Shown here piece after piece: positions 35,223 through 43,078 of a DNA stretch of 64,000 bases (positions within the stretch are counted from its first letter, which is position 1; each line of letters opens with the position of its first letter). Position numbers and translations under genes: made by a program. The stretch is from JAPLUA01 sp964625855 (GTDB lineage: Bacteria > Verrucomicrobiota > Verrucomicrobiia > Limisphaerales > UBA8199): NCBI GenBank assembly GCA_964625855.1, contig CAZVFC010000017.1, positions 1 to 64,000 of the forward strand, given 5' to 3'. The notes beneath the pieces are model-generated. The model ran no database searches, had not been told where the DNA came from, and was given only the letters and a program-made list of their open reading frames with translations.

Positions 35223-37148
35223 ATGCAATATGGTTTGCTTATCAGGGCAGTGGCGGCGTGGGCGGTCTGTTACGGCCTGGCCCAGGCGGCGATCACCCCC
35301 GAGCAGGCCGCGCAATTGCCGCCGCCGGCCAGCCATGCCGTCAGCTTCTCGAAGGAGGTCAAGCCCATCTTCGAGGCGAGCTGCATCAAGTGCCATGGGC
35401 GCGGGAATCACAAGGGCGGGTTTCGCCTCGAGACGCGGGAGACGATGCTCCAGGGGGGCGACAGCGGGCCGGCGGTCATCCCCGGCAAGAGCGCCGAGAG
35501 TCTGCTGACCGCCCTGGTGCAGGGAGTTGACCCGGACAACTTCATGCCGCGGAAGGGCTCACGGCTGACGCCCGACCAGGTCAGCCTGCTCCGCGCGTGG
35601 ATTGATCAGGGCGCGCCCTGGGATGCCAAGGTGACCTTTGGCCGCCTCGAACCGGCCAACCTCAAGCCGCGCCGGCCGGCGATGCCCGCGGCAACGAAGG
35701 CTCCCAACCCGATTGACCGTTTCCTGGAACCCTATTTCGCGGCGCACGGAATCAAACCGCCCAAGCCAGTGAATGATCGCGCATTCGCTCGGCGCGCGTA
35801 TTTGGACGTGATCGGCTTGCTGCCCCCGCCCGAGGCGTTGCAGGCGTTCCTGGACGACCGGCACAAGGACAAGCGTGAGCGGTTGGTGGAGCGCCTGCTG
35901 GCCGACAATCGCAACTACGCCGAGCACTGGCTTAGCTTCTGGAACGACCTGTTGCGAAATGACTACAAAGGCACCGGCTACATTGACGGCGGACGCAAAC
36001 AGATCACCCGTTGGCTCTACTCGGCGCTGTTCACCAATATGCCTTATGACCAGTTCGTCGCCGAGCTGGTCAATCCGACGGCCGAGGCAGAGGGGTTCAC
36101 CAAGGGCATTGTCTGGCGGGGCGTGGTCAATGCCAGCCAGACGCCGCAGATGCAGACCGCGCAGAACATCGCCCAGGTGTTCATGGGCGTGAATCTCAAG
36201 TGCGCGTCCTGCCATGACAGCTTTGTCAACGACCTGACGCTGGCCGATGCCTACGGGCTGGCCGGGATCTACGCCGATGGACCTCTGGAAATGGTCCGTT
36301 GCGACAAGCCGACCGGCCAGACCGCCGAGCCGAAGTTCCTGTATCCCGAGCTGGGCGCGATTGACCCCGGCGCGGACAGGCCGGCCCGATTGAAACGCCT
36401 GGCTGAAATCATCACCCAGCGGCCGGACGGACGGCTCACGCGGACCCTGGCCAATCGCCTGTGGCAGCGGTTGCTGGGCCGCGGGCTGGTCGAGCCGGTG
36501 GATGACATGGAGAAAGCGGCCTGGAACCCCGACCTGTTGGATTGGCTGGCTGAGGATTTTGCCGAGCACCGCTACGACGTGAAGCACGTGCTCCGGCAGA
36601 TCCTGACCTCGCGCGCCTACCAACTCCCCGCGGTCAACCTCGGCGAACAGCTTCAGCCGGATTATGTCTTCCGCGGCCCGGCCGTGCGCCGGCTCTCGGC
36701 GGAGCAGTTTCGGGATGCGCTGACCAGCCTGGCCGGCGCCGGTTATTCGGCGCCCGCGGCGGACAAGCTCGCAGCGACCTACCCCGGCAGAGTCCGCGCG
36801 GCGCTGGTCGCGGCCGACCCGCTCATGGTGGCCCTGGCGCGGCCCAACCGGGAGCAGGTCGTCACGACCCGGGCGACCGTGGCGACGACGCTGCAAGCGC
36901 TGGAGTTGACCAACGGCGAGACCCTCGCCGAGGTCTTAAGGCGTGGAGCCGAGAACTTGCTCGCCCCTCCATCCACTGCCAAGGGTGGCTTGATTTCCTC
37001 GGTCTATGAGCGGGCCCTTGGCCGGCGGCCCACCTCCCCGGAGCGGCGACTCGCTCGCGAGCTGGTCGGGCAGCCCGCCCAACCCGCAGGGGTGGAGGAT
37101 TTGCTTTGGTCGGTGACCATGCTTCCCGAGTTTCAACTGATCTATTGA
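35223..37148 (+). CDS. PSCyt1/DUF1549/DUF1553 cytochrome protein
   Basis: A 641-residue exported protein of the planctomycete-type cytochrome group. After a signal peptide, a PSCyt1 c-type haem domain with CIKCH lies near residue 57 and includes the family box MPRKGSRLTPDQVSLLRAWI. DUF1549 (about 155-350) contains CASCH in LKCASCHDSFVND. DUF1553 (about 385-640) contains NRLWQRLLGRGLVEPVDD and ends FQLIY. Such proteins are nearly always followed by a DUF1501 gene, as here after 96 bp. They are thought to act in the periplasm on complex substrates, but no reaction is established. Confidence 0.9.
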   Translation: MQYGLLIRAVAAWAVCYGLAQAAITPEQAAQLPPPASHAVSFSKEVKPIFEASCIKCHGRGNHKGGFRLETRETMLQGGDSGPAVIPGKSAESLLTALVQGVDPDNFMPRKGSRLTPDQVSLLRAWIDQGAPWDAKVTFGRLEPANLKPRRPAMPAATKAPNPIDRFLEPYFAAHGIKPPKPVNDRAFARRAYLDVIGLLPPPEALQAFLDDRHKDKRERLVERLLADNRNYAEHWLSFWNDLLRNDYKGTGYIDGGRKQITRWLYSALFTNMPYDQFVAELVNPTAEAEGFTKGIVWRGVVNASQTPQMQTAQNIAQVFMGVNLKCASCHDSFVNDLTLADAYGLAGIYADGPLEMVRCDKPTGQTAEPKFLYPELGAIDPGADRPARLKRLAEIITQRPDGRLTRTLANRLWQRLLGRGLVEPVDDMEKAAWNPDLLDWLAEDFAEHRYDVKHVLRQILTSRAYQLPAVNLGEQLQPDYVFRGPAVRRLSAEQFRDALTSLAGAGYSAPAADKLAATYPGRVRAALVAADPLMVALARPNREQVVTTRATVATTLQALELTNGETLAEVLRRGAENLLAPPSTAKGGLISSVYERALGRRPTSPERRLARELVGQPAQPAGVEDLLWSVTMLPEFQLIY

Positions 37149-37244
37149 CACATCATGCCCGGACCTGCGCCCAATATGATCCCATTCCAACGCTCGACCG
37201 GTGTAACCTTGTAACCATGTAACTTTGTGACTCCGCACTGCAGC

Positions 37245-38651
37245 ATGACTCGCCGCGATTTCATCAAGACTGCCAGCGCGGCCACCCTGTCCGCTTTGGC
37301 GGCAGGCTTCCCGCGCCCGCTGTTCGCCGAGCCGGAAGTGAAGGTCAAGCCTACCGCTGATACCGTGATCGTGCTCTGGATGGCGGGCGGGATGGCCAGC
37401 ACGGACACCTTCGACCCGAAGCGTTACACCGCCTACGAATCCGGCCTCAAACCCGACCAGGTGTTGAGCACCTTCCCGCAGATAGACACGGTGGTGGACG
37501 ACATCAAGCTCACGACCGGCCTGGAGAACGTCGCGCGGGTAATGGATCGCGCCACGTTGATCCGGTCCTACACCGCGGGCGATCTGGGCTTCATTCTGCA
37601 TTCGCGCCATCAATACCAATGGCACACGGGCTACGCGCCGCCGCAAACGGTCGCGGCGCCCCACATCGGCGCGGTCATCGCCCGCACGCTCGGTCCCCGG
37701 GATCCCGCCCTCCCGGCCTTCATTGACATCGGACAGCGGTTTGACCTGGGCGAGGGCGAGGAGTTGAAGGCGTTCCACACCGCGGGCTTTCTCGGCAGCG
37801 AATACGGGCCCTTCCTCATCGCCGATCCCGGGGACGCGCTGAAGAGCGTCCGCCCGCCGGCCGGGATGAGTCCCGCCCGCTTCGAGCGGCGCGAGACGTT
37901 CTACCGGAAGCTGCTCGCGCAAAGCCCGGTCGGCCAGCTTGGCAGCGACTATCAGAAGGAATCCCTCCTGCGCTCGCTCGACAATGCGCATCGTTTGCTG
38001 AGTTCGCCCGCCGCCAAAGCCTTCGACCTGTCGCTCGAACCCAAGACCGCTTACGATCAATACAACACGGGCAAGTTCGGCCTCGGCTGTCTCCTGGCCC
38101 GGCGCCTCACCGAGGCCGGCGCCCGTTTCATCGAGGTGACGACGGAGTATATTCCCTTCCAGTACTGGGATACCCATGAGAACGGCCACACGCGCACGGT
38201 GGATTTGAAGCAGGCCATTGATGCGCCCGTCGCCCAGCTCGTGCTCGACCTGGAGGAACGCGGCTTGCTGAATCGGACGCTGATCGTCCTGGCGAGCGAG
38301 TTCAGCCGCGACATGATGATCGAAGGCAAGCCCGATAAGAAGGTCAAAGACCAGGTGGTCGTGCCGGACGTGATTAACGACCTGAAGAACTACGGCATGC
38401 ACCGCCACTTCACCGATGCCGGCAGTGTGCTGTTGTTCGGCGGCGGCATGAAACGCGGCTATCTCCACGGCCAGACCGCCGACGAGCGCCCCTGCAAGAC
38501 GATTGCCCAGCGCGTGGTCATCGAAGACCTGCATGCCTCCATCTACCGCGCGGTCGGGATTTCCCCGCGGCTAAGCTACGAGATCGAGAAGCGCCCTTTC
38601 TACGTCACTCGCGACGGCCTGGGCCGGCCCATCCTGGATCTCTTTGCCTGA
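37245..38651 (+). CDS. DUF1501 protein with Tat-type leader
   Basis: A 468-residue member of the DUF1501 family (alkaline-phosphatase/sulfatase-like fold). The leader MTRRDFIKTASAATLSALAA has a twin-arginine motif. Family signatures are IVLWMAGGMASTDTFDPK, HTRTVDLKQAID and IVLASEFSRD, and the C terminus GRPILDLFA is typical. A GTG 18 bp upstream is in frame, but ATG 37245 gives the canonical Tat leader. It is paired with the DUF1549/DUF1553 gene just upstream; a second such pair lies at 49897-54094 on the other strand. Confidence 0.9.
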   Translation: MTRRDFIKTASAATLSALAAGFPRPLFAEPEVKVKPTADTVIVLWMAGGMASTDTFDPKRYTAYESGLKPDQVLSTFPQIDTVVDDIKLTTGLENVARVMDRATLIRSYTAGDLGFILHSRHQYQWHTGYAPPQTVAAPHIGAVIARTLGPRDPALPAFIDIGQRFDLGEGEELKAFHTAGFLGSEYGPFLIADPGDALKSVRPPAGMSPARFERRETFYRKLLAQSPVGQLGSDYQKESLLRSLDNAHRLLSSPAAKAFDLSLEPKTAYDQYNTGKFGLGCLLARRLTEAGARFIEVTTEYIPFQYWDTHENGHTRTVDLKQAIDAPVAQLVLDLEERGLLNRTLIVLASEFSRDMMIEGKPDKKVKDQVVVPDVINDLKNYGMHRHFTDAGSVLLFGGGMKRGYLHGQTADERPCKTIAQRVVIEDLHASIYRAVGISPRLSYEIEKRPFYVTRDGLGRPILDLFA

Positions 38652-38927
38652 GGGGCGATTTTCATGTCGTCCTCGTCGTCGTCCTCGTCGTCGTAATCGA
38701 AGACGCGACGAAGTCGCGCACGGTGGCGCGGCGCAAGCTGCGCGCGTTGTGAGGGGCCTGGAGCGGGAAGCTGATCGGGTGGAGGTGGTGTGATCTCCCT
38801 CTTACGGCCTGCGAAGCCTCACACCTCCTGACCCGGAGGAATTGACGCGGGCCGTTCCTGCTACCACCACGGCCACTATTCCGACCGAAAGCCCTGGATT
38901 CACTCAGAAAACAGCCCTGTGGTGGTA
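38652..38927. repeat. Simple GTC/CTC repeat and small palindromes
   Basis: At about 38666-38698 the sequence is a GTCGTC/CTCGTC low-complexity run. CGCGAC-GAA-GTCGCG at 38704-38718 is a perfect short hairpin, followed by another GC-rich palindromic run. No gene is seen. The region lies between convergent gene ends. Confidence 0.6.
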
Positions 38928-39557
38928 TCAGGAAGATTCCTCGCAGCCTCGGAATCCGTGCGGCGGGTCAGGATGTGTGAGCCTGTAGAAGTTGTGTCCA
39001 CCGGATACCTCGACGGTCAAAACAAACTGGCCGCCGATGACTGGCGGACGATTGGTCACAGTCGCCCACTCGGACGCAGGCAGCGCCATAGCGCGCTCCA
39101 ACGAATAATCTGTGGCATTGGTCGGCCAAGTCAGGCGCGCTTGGGAATCGCTGAGCCGTGAAATGCTCAGACACGGCGGGCTTGGTTCGGGCACCGAGAA
39201 CGCCTCTGCCTTCACCTGACAGCCCCACACCCGGAAGTAAAAAGTGTAGTCGCCGGGCGAGAGAGGTCCGAGGCTGTAATTGGTGGAGACGGTAGTGACC
39301 ATCGGGAGGCAATACCAAATTCTGTTCACCCAGAATTGCGTATCCGCATAGGCGATGTTTCCGACGAGAACGGGCTGTCCCCAGTCCCCGAGGTAGTAGC
39401 ACGAGTCAGGGAGGTCCACGGCGACCGACACGGACACGTTCGGGCCCTGCGTTTGGGGGCTGATCGTAATGGTGTTCGGTGGTGGGATGTAGGGGGACTG
39501 CGCCTCGCACTGCCGCAGCAACGCCTCCACCCGCGCCATGGCATGGCTGGGGAGCAT
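38928..39557 (-). CDS. Hypothetical protein with hsdS-derived 5' end
   Basis: A 209-residue frame. Residues 7-20 (MARVEALLRQCEAQ) match the hsdS-tail repeat found in the mini-ORF at 40054-40200 (VAALLRQCGALEAQ), and 18 bases of DNA are identical. The rest is a beta-rich extracellular type: residues 30-120 an unknown domain, and 130-200 a C-terminal domain (TNATDYSLERAMALPASEW, GGHNFYRLTHPD) seen in exported proteins of this phylum. There is no signal peptide. I read it as the 3' part of an exported-protein gene joined to an hsdS scrap, so its expression as a functional protein is doubtful. Confidence 0.5.
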   Translation of the reverse strand: MLPSHAMARVEALLRQCEAQSPYIPPPNTITISPQTQGPNVSVSVAVDLPDSCYYLGDWGQPVLVGNIAYADTQFWVNRIWYCLPMVTTVSTNYSLGPLSPGDYTFYFRVWGCQVKAEAFSVPEPSPPCLSISRLSDSQARLTWPTNATDYSLERAMALPASEWATVTNRPPVIGGQFVLTVEVSGGHNFYRLTHPDPPHGFRGCEESS

Positions 39558-39577
39558 GGCCTAATTCACGGACTCAA

Positions 39578-39967
39578 TCATCGGTGATGCCCCGAGGTGC
39601 GTTCGATATATTCCAGCGTGGCACGGCTGTAGCGCCAGCCTTGAAATGAGTCATAGGCCGCAAACTGGTAGGCCAGCACGATCAACCAGAACATCACCTG
39701 GTAGCTGCCCTTGGAGCACTTGTGACGCAGCCTGCGTTGCGCCAGAAACGCGCCGGGCCAGCCGCCCAGCATCTCCAGCAAATGCAACTGCGCCTCGGGG
39801 ATGCGCCACAGACCTTCTTCGGCCCGGCGCTTGTCAATGGCATAAACCCAATACGTGATTGCACTGGCGACCACCATGCATAAGCCCACCCAAACGTAAT
39901 TCACCCCCAACCGGTGCGAGGCGTAAACCGGCATAGGCAGCAAGACGGCCAGCGCCAGAAGACTCAC
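39578..39967 (-). CDS. DUF1294 family membrane protein
   Basis: A 129-residue protein with three to four hydrophobic segments. The DUF1294 signature is clear: AIDKRRAEEGLWRIPEAQLH, then LLEMLGGWPGAFLAQRRLRH-K, then a final hydrophobic helix (YQVMFWLIVLAYQFA). Family members are small inner-membrane proteins of unknown function, some fused to cold-shock domains. The start is GTG, since no ATG gives the first helix. It sits between the chimeric gene and the hsdS-tail array on the same strand and may be an older resident. Confidence 0.8.
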   Translation of the reverse strand: MSLLALAVLLPMPVYASHRLGVNYVWVGLCMVVASAITYWVYAIDKRRAEEGLWRIPEAQLHLLEMLGGWPGAFLAQRRLRHKCSKGSYQVMFWLIVLAYQFAAYDSFQGWRYSRATLEYIERTSGHHR

Positions 39968-40053
39968 GCGGCGAGGAGGTGGGGCGAAGTTATGAAGGTT
40001 AAAGGATGAGGGAAGAAACTGGATTCACGATATGTATGCTGTCTCTTCATCCT

Positions 40054-40200
40054 TCATCCCTCCTCCTTCATCTTTCCCACCAAAGCGTCGAGCAGGTGCG
40101 CGCCGAGGGTGCGGGTCTGGCGCGACTGCGCTTCCAGCGCGCCGCACTGCCGCAGCAACGCTGCCACCTGCGCTCCAGAGAAGCTTCGCCTGCTACCCAT
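40054..40200 (-). CDS. hsdS-tail mini-ORF 5 (48 codons)
   Basis: Encodes a 48-residue helical peptide. Residues 11-41 (VAALLRQCGALEAQSRQTRT then LGAHLLDALV) are the C-terminal coiled-coil end of a type I specificity subunit. ATG 40200 comes four bases after the stop of the restriction-like gene at 40205. DNA identity with the other copies extends over about 60-80 bp. It ends in KMKEEG from a GA-rich repeat rather than the LHHLLAA of the other copies. Either a recombination scar or a real coupled peptide. Confidence 0.55.
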   Translation of the reverse strand: MGSRRSFSGAQVAALLRQCGALEAQSRQTRTLGAHLLDALVGKMKEEG

Positions 40201-40204
40201 GCTT

Positions 40205-41140
40205 TCAGGACGTCTTTTGGATCAACCATTGCGATAACCCGGATGAAACTACCAACTTGGCCAAGCGGGTGGACGTGAGGAGGAACCCCGGGCCGTCGTT
40301 CTCATACGAAGCCAAGTCCGGGCTTGGTGAATGAACGATGAAATATGCCTCAGCATCCTCGTCGAGTTTGGCGAGGCGTTGCTTGTAATCAAGGAAGGTC
40401 TTCAAATCGGCCTTGGATTTTATCTGCACGACGGCTCGCCTGTGGGTCACGGGCGACTGCAATTCCATGTCTATCGTCTTTTCAGTTTTGCCCAATGAAC
40501 TAATCCGCTGCCAGCCGCCTTGTGTAAAGATCAGATCACACAGGAGTTCAAAATCCTTCCAGCCCAGTCTGGGAATCAGCTTCTCTATCGCACACTCCAG
40601 CGCGTGGAGACAGGTCTCTGCCTCGCGCACTTCCGGCGGATAGATTCCGTTCAAGCGCATGAATAAGTAAGCCGCCTCCTTCACCTTGCAGATCGTTCCG
40701 CGAAAGCCCTGCACCTTGGTTAGGGCGCCGCTTAATCCGTCAACATGGAGGTCATGGCCCAAGACATCCTTGTATGACCACGAACCGAGCGTCTTGCGAA
40801 CACGGCTCTCGTCCGGCAACTCCTCAACTTTGTGCTCTGCAAAGCACCACCAAAGCTTCCGTTGGTAAAACGTTATCCAGAGAGTCTGCTCATCTGCTGT
40901 GTAGAAGTATCGGACCTGACTCATCGCCTCAGTCGCCTTCCTTTCGGTCTTTCCGCCCTGCGTGGCCCAATACTTTCTGACCGCCCCCCAGTTGCCAGCC
41001 AGACACTCCTGATGCTGCTTGCTGCGGTAGCCGAGCCGGATGCAGGGATTCGGACCTTCGATGCACCCCTTCTCCCACTCGCCCTTCCCGCCGAGCTTGA
41101 TGAACAATACTTGTGAGGCTGTGATGGATTTGGCGGACAT
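40205..41140 (-). CDS. Restriction-endonuclease-like protein (PD-(D/E)XK type)
   Basis: A 311-residue soluble protein. The C-terminal third has a Mrr/PD-(D/E)XK look: LGWKDFELLCDLIFTQGGWQ (helix with acidic residues), KTIDMELQSP (metal Asp) and AVVQIKSKADL (Gln-x-Lys strand). The N-terminal 150 residues (YFYTADEQTLWITFYQRKLWW, DVLGHDLHVDGLSGALTKVQ) may be a target-recognition part. The start is one base after the stop of mini-ORF 4. I know no characterised homologue. Nuclease activity is inferred from the motif and context. Composition is less GC-rich than the flanking metabolic genes. Confidence 0.7.
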   Translation of the reverse strand: MSAKSITASQVLFIKLGGKGEWEKGCIEGPNPCIRLGYRSKQHQECLAGNWGAVRKYWATQGGKTERKATEAMSQVRYFYTADEQTLWITFYQRKLWWCFAEHKVEELPDESRVRKTLGSWSYKDVLGHDLHVDGLSGALTKVQGFRGTICKVKEAAYLFMRLNGIYPPEVREAETCLHALECAIEKLIPRLGWKDFELLCDLIFTQGGWQRISSLGKTEKTIDMELQSPVTHRRAVVQIKSKADLKTFLDYKQRLAKLDEDAEAYFIVHSPSPDLASYENDGPGFLLTSTRLAKLVVSSGLSQWLIQKTS

Positions 41141-41141
41141 G

Positions 41142-41264
41142 CTATGCGGCGAGGAGGTGGTGGAGGGTGGCGTCGAGCAGGTGCGCGCCGAGGGCGCGGG
41201 TCTGGCGCAACTGCGCTTCCAGCGCGTCGCACTGCCGCCGGAATGTTTTTGTTCCTAGACCCAT
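41142..41264 (-). CDS. hsdS-tail mini-ORF 4 (40 codons)
   Basis: Encodes MGLGTKTFRRQCDALEAQLR followed by QTRALGAHLLDATLHHLLAA and a stop: an almost complete hsdS C-terminal coiled coil. Its ATG lies inside the last codons of the upstream PD-(D/E)XK gene (10-base overlap), and its stop is one base before the next gene's ATG, so it bridges two unrelated genes. Confidence 0.6.
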   Translation of the reverse strand: MGLGTKTFRRQCDALEAQLRQTRALGAHLLDATLHHLLAA

Positions 41265-41725
41265 TTTTGGGCGTGAGCGGAGAACTCGAAGACCTTGATG
41301 TTCGGGTCGGCGTAGTATCTGCGCAGGAAGGACTCAGACATCTGCCACGCCGAGACTTTGCGCCCTCCAGGAACCAGCTTCTGGAGGTGGCGAAGCGACA
41401 GCAGAAACACTCGAAGCTTTTCCCCGGCATCTATCACGAGCGCAACGTAGGGAACACACCCAAAGGCGTCGCACGCTGCTTTAGCCTTGGTGAAGCCCTC
41501 GTGAGGCAATGCGAGATGTGAGTTTTCAGTCCCGACCTGACGACTTCGGCTTTTGACCGAGATTCCCAGCACTTCGTGGGACTTGGGCCGCCGTGCAATC
41601 AAATCAATCCCGGTGTGGTCAACCCGCGCACACTCAAAACCGTGCCGGGAGAGTAAATACAGCACGAGCGATTCGCCAAAATCGCCGGTGATCTTGGAGT
41701 GGCGTGAACTTTTGTTGAGTTTCAT
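41255..41725 (-). CDS. Small PD-(D/E)XK nuclease-like protein
   Basis: A 156-residue protein with the compact nuclease core of Holliday-resolvase/DUF4365-like proteins: GDFGESLVLYLLSRHGFECA (Glu in helix 1), HTGIDLIARRPKSHEVLGIS (metal Asp) and VKSRSRQ (xVK strand). The C-terminal half (YVALVIDAGEKLRVFLLSLR) is a beta-alpha cap. All expected catalytic positions are present and length is complete, so it may be active. It follows mini-ORF 3 by 16 bp and overlaps mini-ORF 4. A defence or DNA-repair role is inferred from the fold and the restriction context. Confidence 0.7.
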   Translation of the reverse strand: MKLNKSSRHSKITGDFGESLVLYLLSRHGFECARVDHTGIDLIARRPKSHEVLGISVKSRSRQVGTENSHLALPHEGFTKAKAACDAFGCVPYVALVIDAGEKLRVFLLSLRHLQKLVPGGRKVSAWQMSESFLRRYYADPNIKVFEFSAHAQKWV

Positions 41726-41741
41726 AGAAAGTTATCTTGCG

Positions 41742-41786
41742 TTAGGCGGCGAGCAAGTGGTGGAGGGTGGAATCGAGGAGGTGCAT
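41742..41786 (-). CDS. hsdS-tail mini-ORF 3 (14 codons)
   Basis: The shortest copy: MHLLDSTLHHLLAA and stop, 5 bases after the stop of the upstream nuclease-like gene. Only the last ~40 bp of the hsdS repeat remain. As a peptide it is unlikely to matter; as a repeat it marks a cassette boundary. Confidence 0.5.
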   Translation of the reverse strand: MHLLDSTLHHLLAA

Positions 41787-41791
41787 AATGT

Positions 41792-42283
41792 CTAGCCATC
41801 CAGTTGCCTCGTGATTAAGTCCCAGCGGTCCTTGTATTCCTCGACGTTCCAGAAGAAATCGTGGCTCTTGGCAGAGACATTCACCGCTCGCACTTTGCTG
41901 TCCTGATGCTGCCGCCCCCCTTTGCCGGGCGTGGCAAGCCACTTCTGGTGAATCTTGCTGACGTTCCTTGCCATATCGGCGGACGGAATGATGTAATACT
42001 CGAAAGGCTTCTCCGAATCCGGGCTGGGAATGCCTCCAAGCACCCAGAAGAAGCTCGGACCGAAATCCCACTCCGCTTTCAACCCGACGCTGCATGTCTT
42101 GTTGCCCGGCACAAAGGTTTTCACCTGGATGTGAACGAACCTGGTCCCGGCGATATTGCTGCACAGAACATCCGTGTTCGGCGTGTTGCCCATCGTCACG
42201 ACCGCCGCATAGCCCCGGCGACACAATTCTCCAGCGACGAAGAACTGGCTGGCATTGCCTCGGGCTGATTTGTCGTGGCTCAT
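41792..42283 (-). CDS. Nuclease-like hypothetical protein of the restriction array
   Basis: A 163-residue protein starting MSHDKSARGNASQFFVAGEL and containing NTPNTDVLCSNIAGTRFVHI then QVKTFVPG, a pattern with the Asp ... Gln-x-Lys spacing of PD-(D/E)XK nucleases and an upstream helix acidic residue (GEL). The C-terminal half (YYIIPSADMARNVSKIHQKW; WNVEEYKDRWDLI) is typical of a family of small hypothetical proteins often seen beside restriction genes. Its start overlaps the stop of mini-ORF 2 by four bases (ATGA). No biochemical function is known to me; nuclease activity is inferred. Confidence 0.68.
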   Translation of the reverse strand: MSHDKSARGNASQFFVAGELCRRGYAAVVTMGNTPNTDVLCSNIAGTRFVHIQVKTFVPGNKTCSVGLKAEWDFGPSFFWVLGGIPSPDSEKPFEYYIIPSADMARNVSKIHQKWLATPGKGGRQHQDSKVRAVNVSAKSHDFFWNVEEYKDRWDLITRQLDG

Positions 42284-42426
42284 GCAGCGGGGTGGTGGTG
42301 GAGAGAGGAGTCAAGGAGTTGTGCGCCCAGGGTGCGGGTCTGGCGCAACTGCGCTTCCAGCGCGTCGCACTGTTGTGACAAGACAATATCAATGCCGTGG
42401 GCAATAGGGGGTTGTAGCTCAATCAT
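42280..42426 (-). CDS. hsdS-tail mini-ORF 2 (48 codons)
   Basis: Encodes MIELQPPIAHGIDIVLSQQC then DALEAQLRQTRTLGAQLLDS and a final LHHHPAA. The first half resembles the stretch just before the terminal coiled coil of HsdS, so this copy holds the longest piece of authentic hsdS 3' sequence. The ATG overlaps the end of the AAA+ gene, and the stop overlaps the start of the nuclease-like gene (ATGA). Confidence 0.6.
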   Translation of the reverse strand: MIELQPPIAHGIDIVLSQQCDALEAQLRQTRTLGAQLLDSSLHHHPAA

Positions 42427-43078
42427 GTTTGGGTTCTTCATTCCTCTTCCGCCTGTGTCGAGTAGTCTTCCACATCGAACGGCGCTTCTCAGTGTTGGGA
42501 AGCGGGAACTCGACTACGAATTGCAGGCGCCTGGCGAACGCTGCATCGAGGTTGCCTTCGCGGTTGGTGGTGACGATCACCAAGCTGGGATACTTCTCCA
42601 ACCGCTGCATCAGGTAATTGGTTTCCAGATTGGCAGACCGGTCGTGGGAATCCTTGACCTCTGACCGCTTGCCAAACAGGGCATCGGCTTCGTCAAAGAG
42701 CAGGACCGCGTCGGATGCCTCTGCCGCCTCGAAGAGACGATGTAGGTTCTTCTCGGTCTCGCCGATGTACTTGCCTACCACCGCAGCCAGTTCAACCCGG
42801 TAGAGGTCCAACTCCAACTCCGTGGCAAGAACTCGGGCGGCGATTGTCTTGCTGATGCCGGGAGGGCCAGCAAACAGGATGGTGCAGCCGTCGGCTGATG
42901 TTCGATGGCACTGCACGACGATTTTATGGAGTATGGCCATCTGGCGCGAGGGGAGCGCGAGTTGGCCCCAAGTTGCTTGGGTCGCGATGCGACGGGCCAA
43001 GGGTGCTGGCAATGGGCGTAGCGTGCCGGAACTTCCAGTCGGTTTTGCACGATAGGCCACGGCGCGACAGCGTTTCAT
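42419..43078 (-). pseudogene. Damaged AAA+ ATPase of the contractile-injection-system type
   Basis: A 219-codon frame resembling the C-terminal ATPase of eCIS AAA+ proteins (Afp15/Pvc15-like). Walker B LLFDEADALFGKRSEVKDSH, sensor-1 LVIVTTNREGNLDAAFARRL and VGKYIGETEKNLHRLF are well preserved. Three faults are visible: Walker A reads GPPGISKT with Ser where the invariant Gly should be; a segment before it seems deleted (QCHRTSADGCTILFAGPP is shorter than in relatives); and the lid domain after EFPLPNTEKRRSMW is replaced by a basic tail. It starts at the ATGA overlap with the hsdS remnant. ATP binding is doubtful. No other injection-system gene is here. Confidence 0.65.

Noticed and set aside
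41742..42422. 226-codon minus-strand frame across the nuclease-like gene at 41792
   Set aside because: It only links two hsdS-tail copies through an out-of-frame reading of a better gene. The segment between them has no protein character.
42419..43078. Contractile injection system locus
   Set aside because: Only one damaged ATPase fragment resembles eCIS. No sheath, tube, baseplate or spike gene is present.
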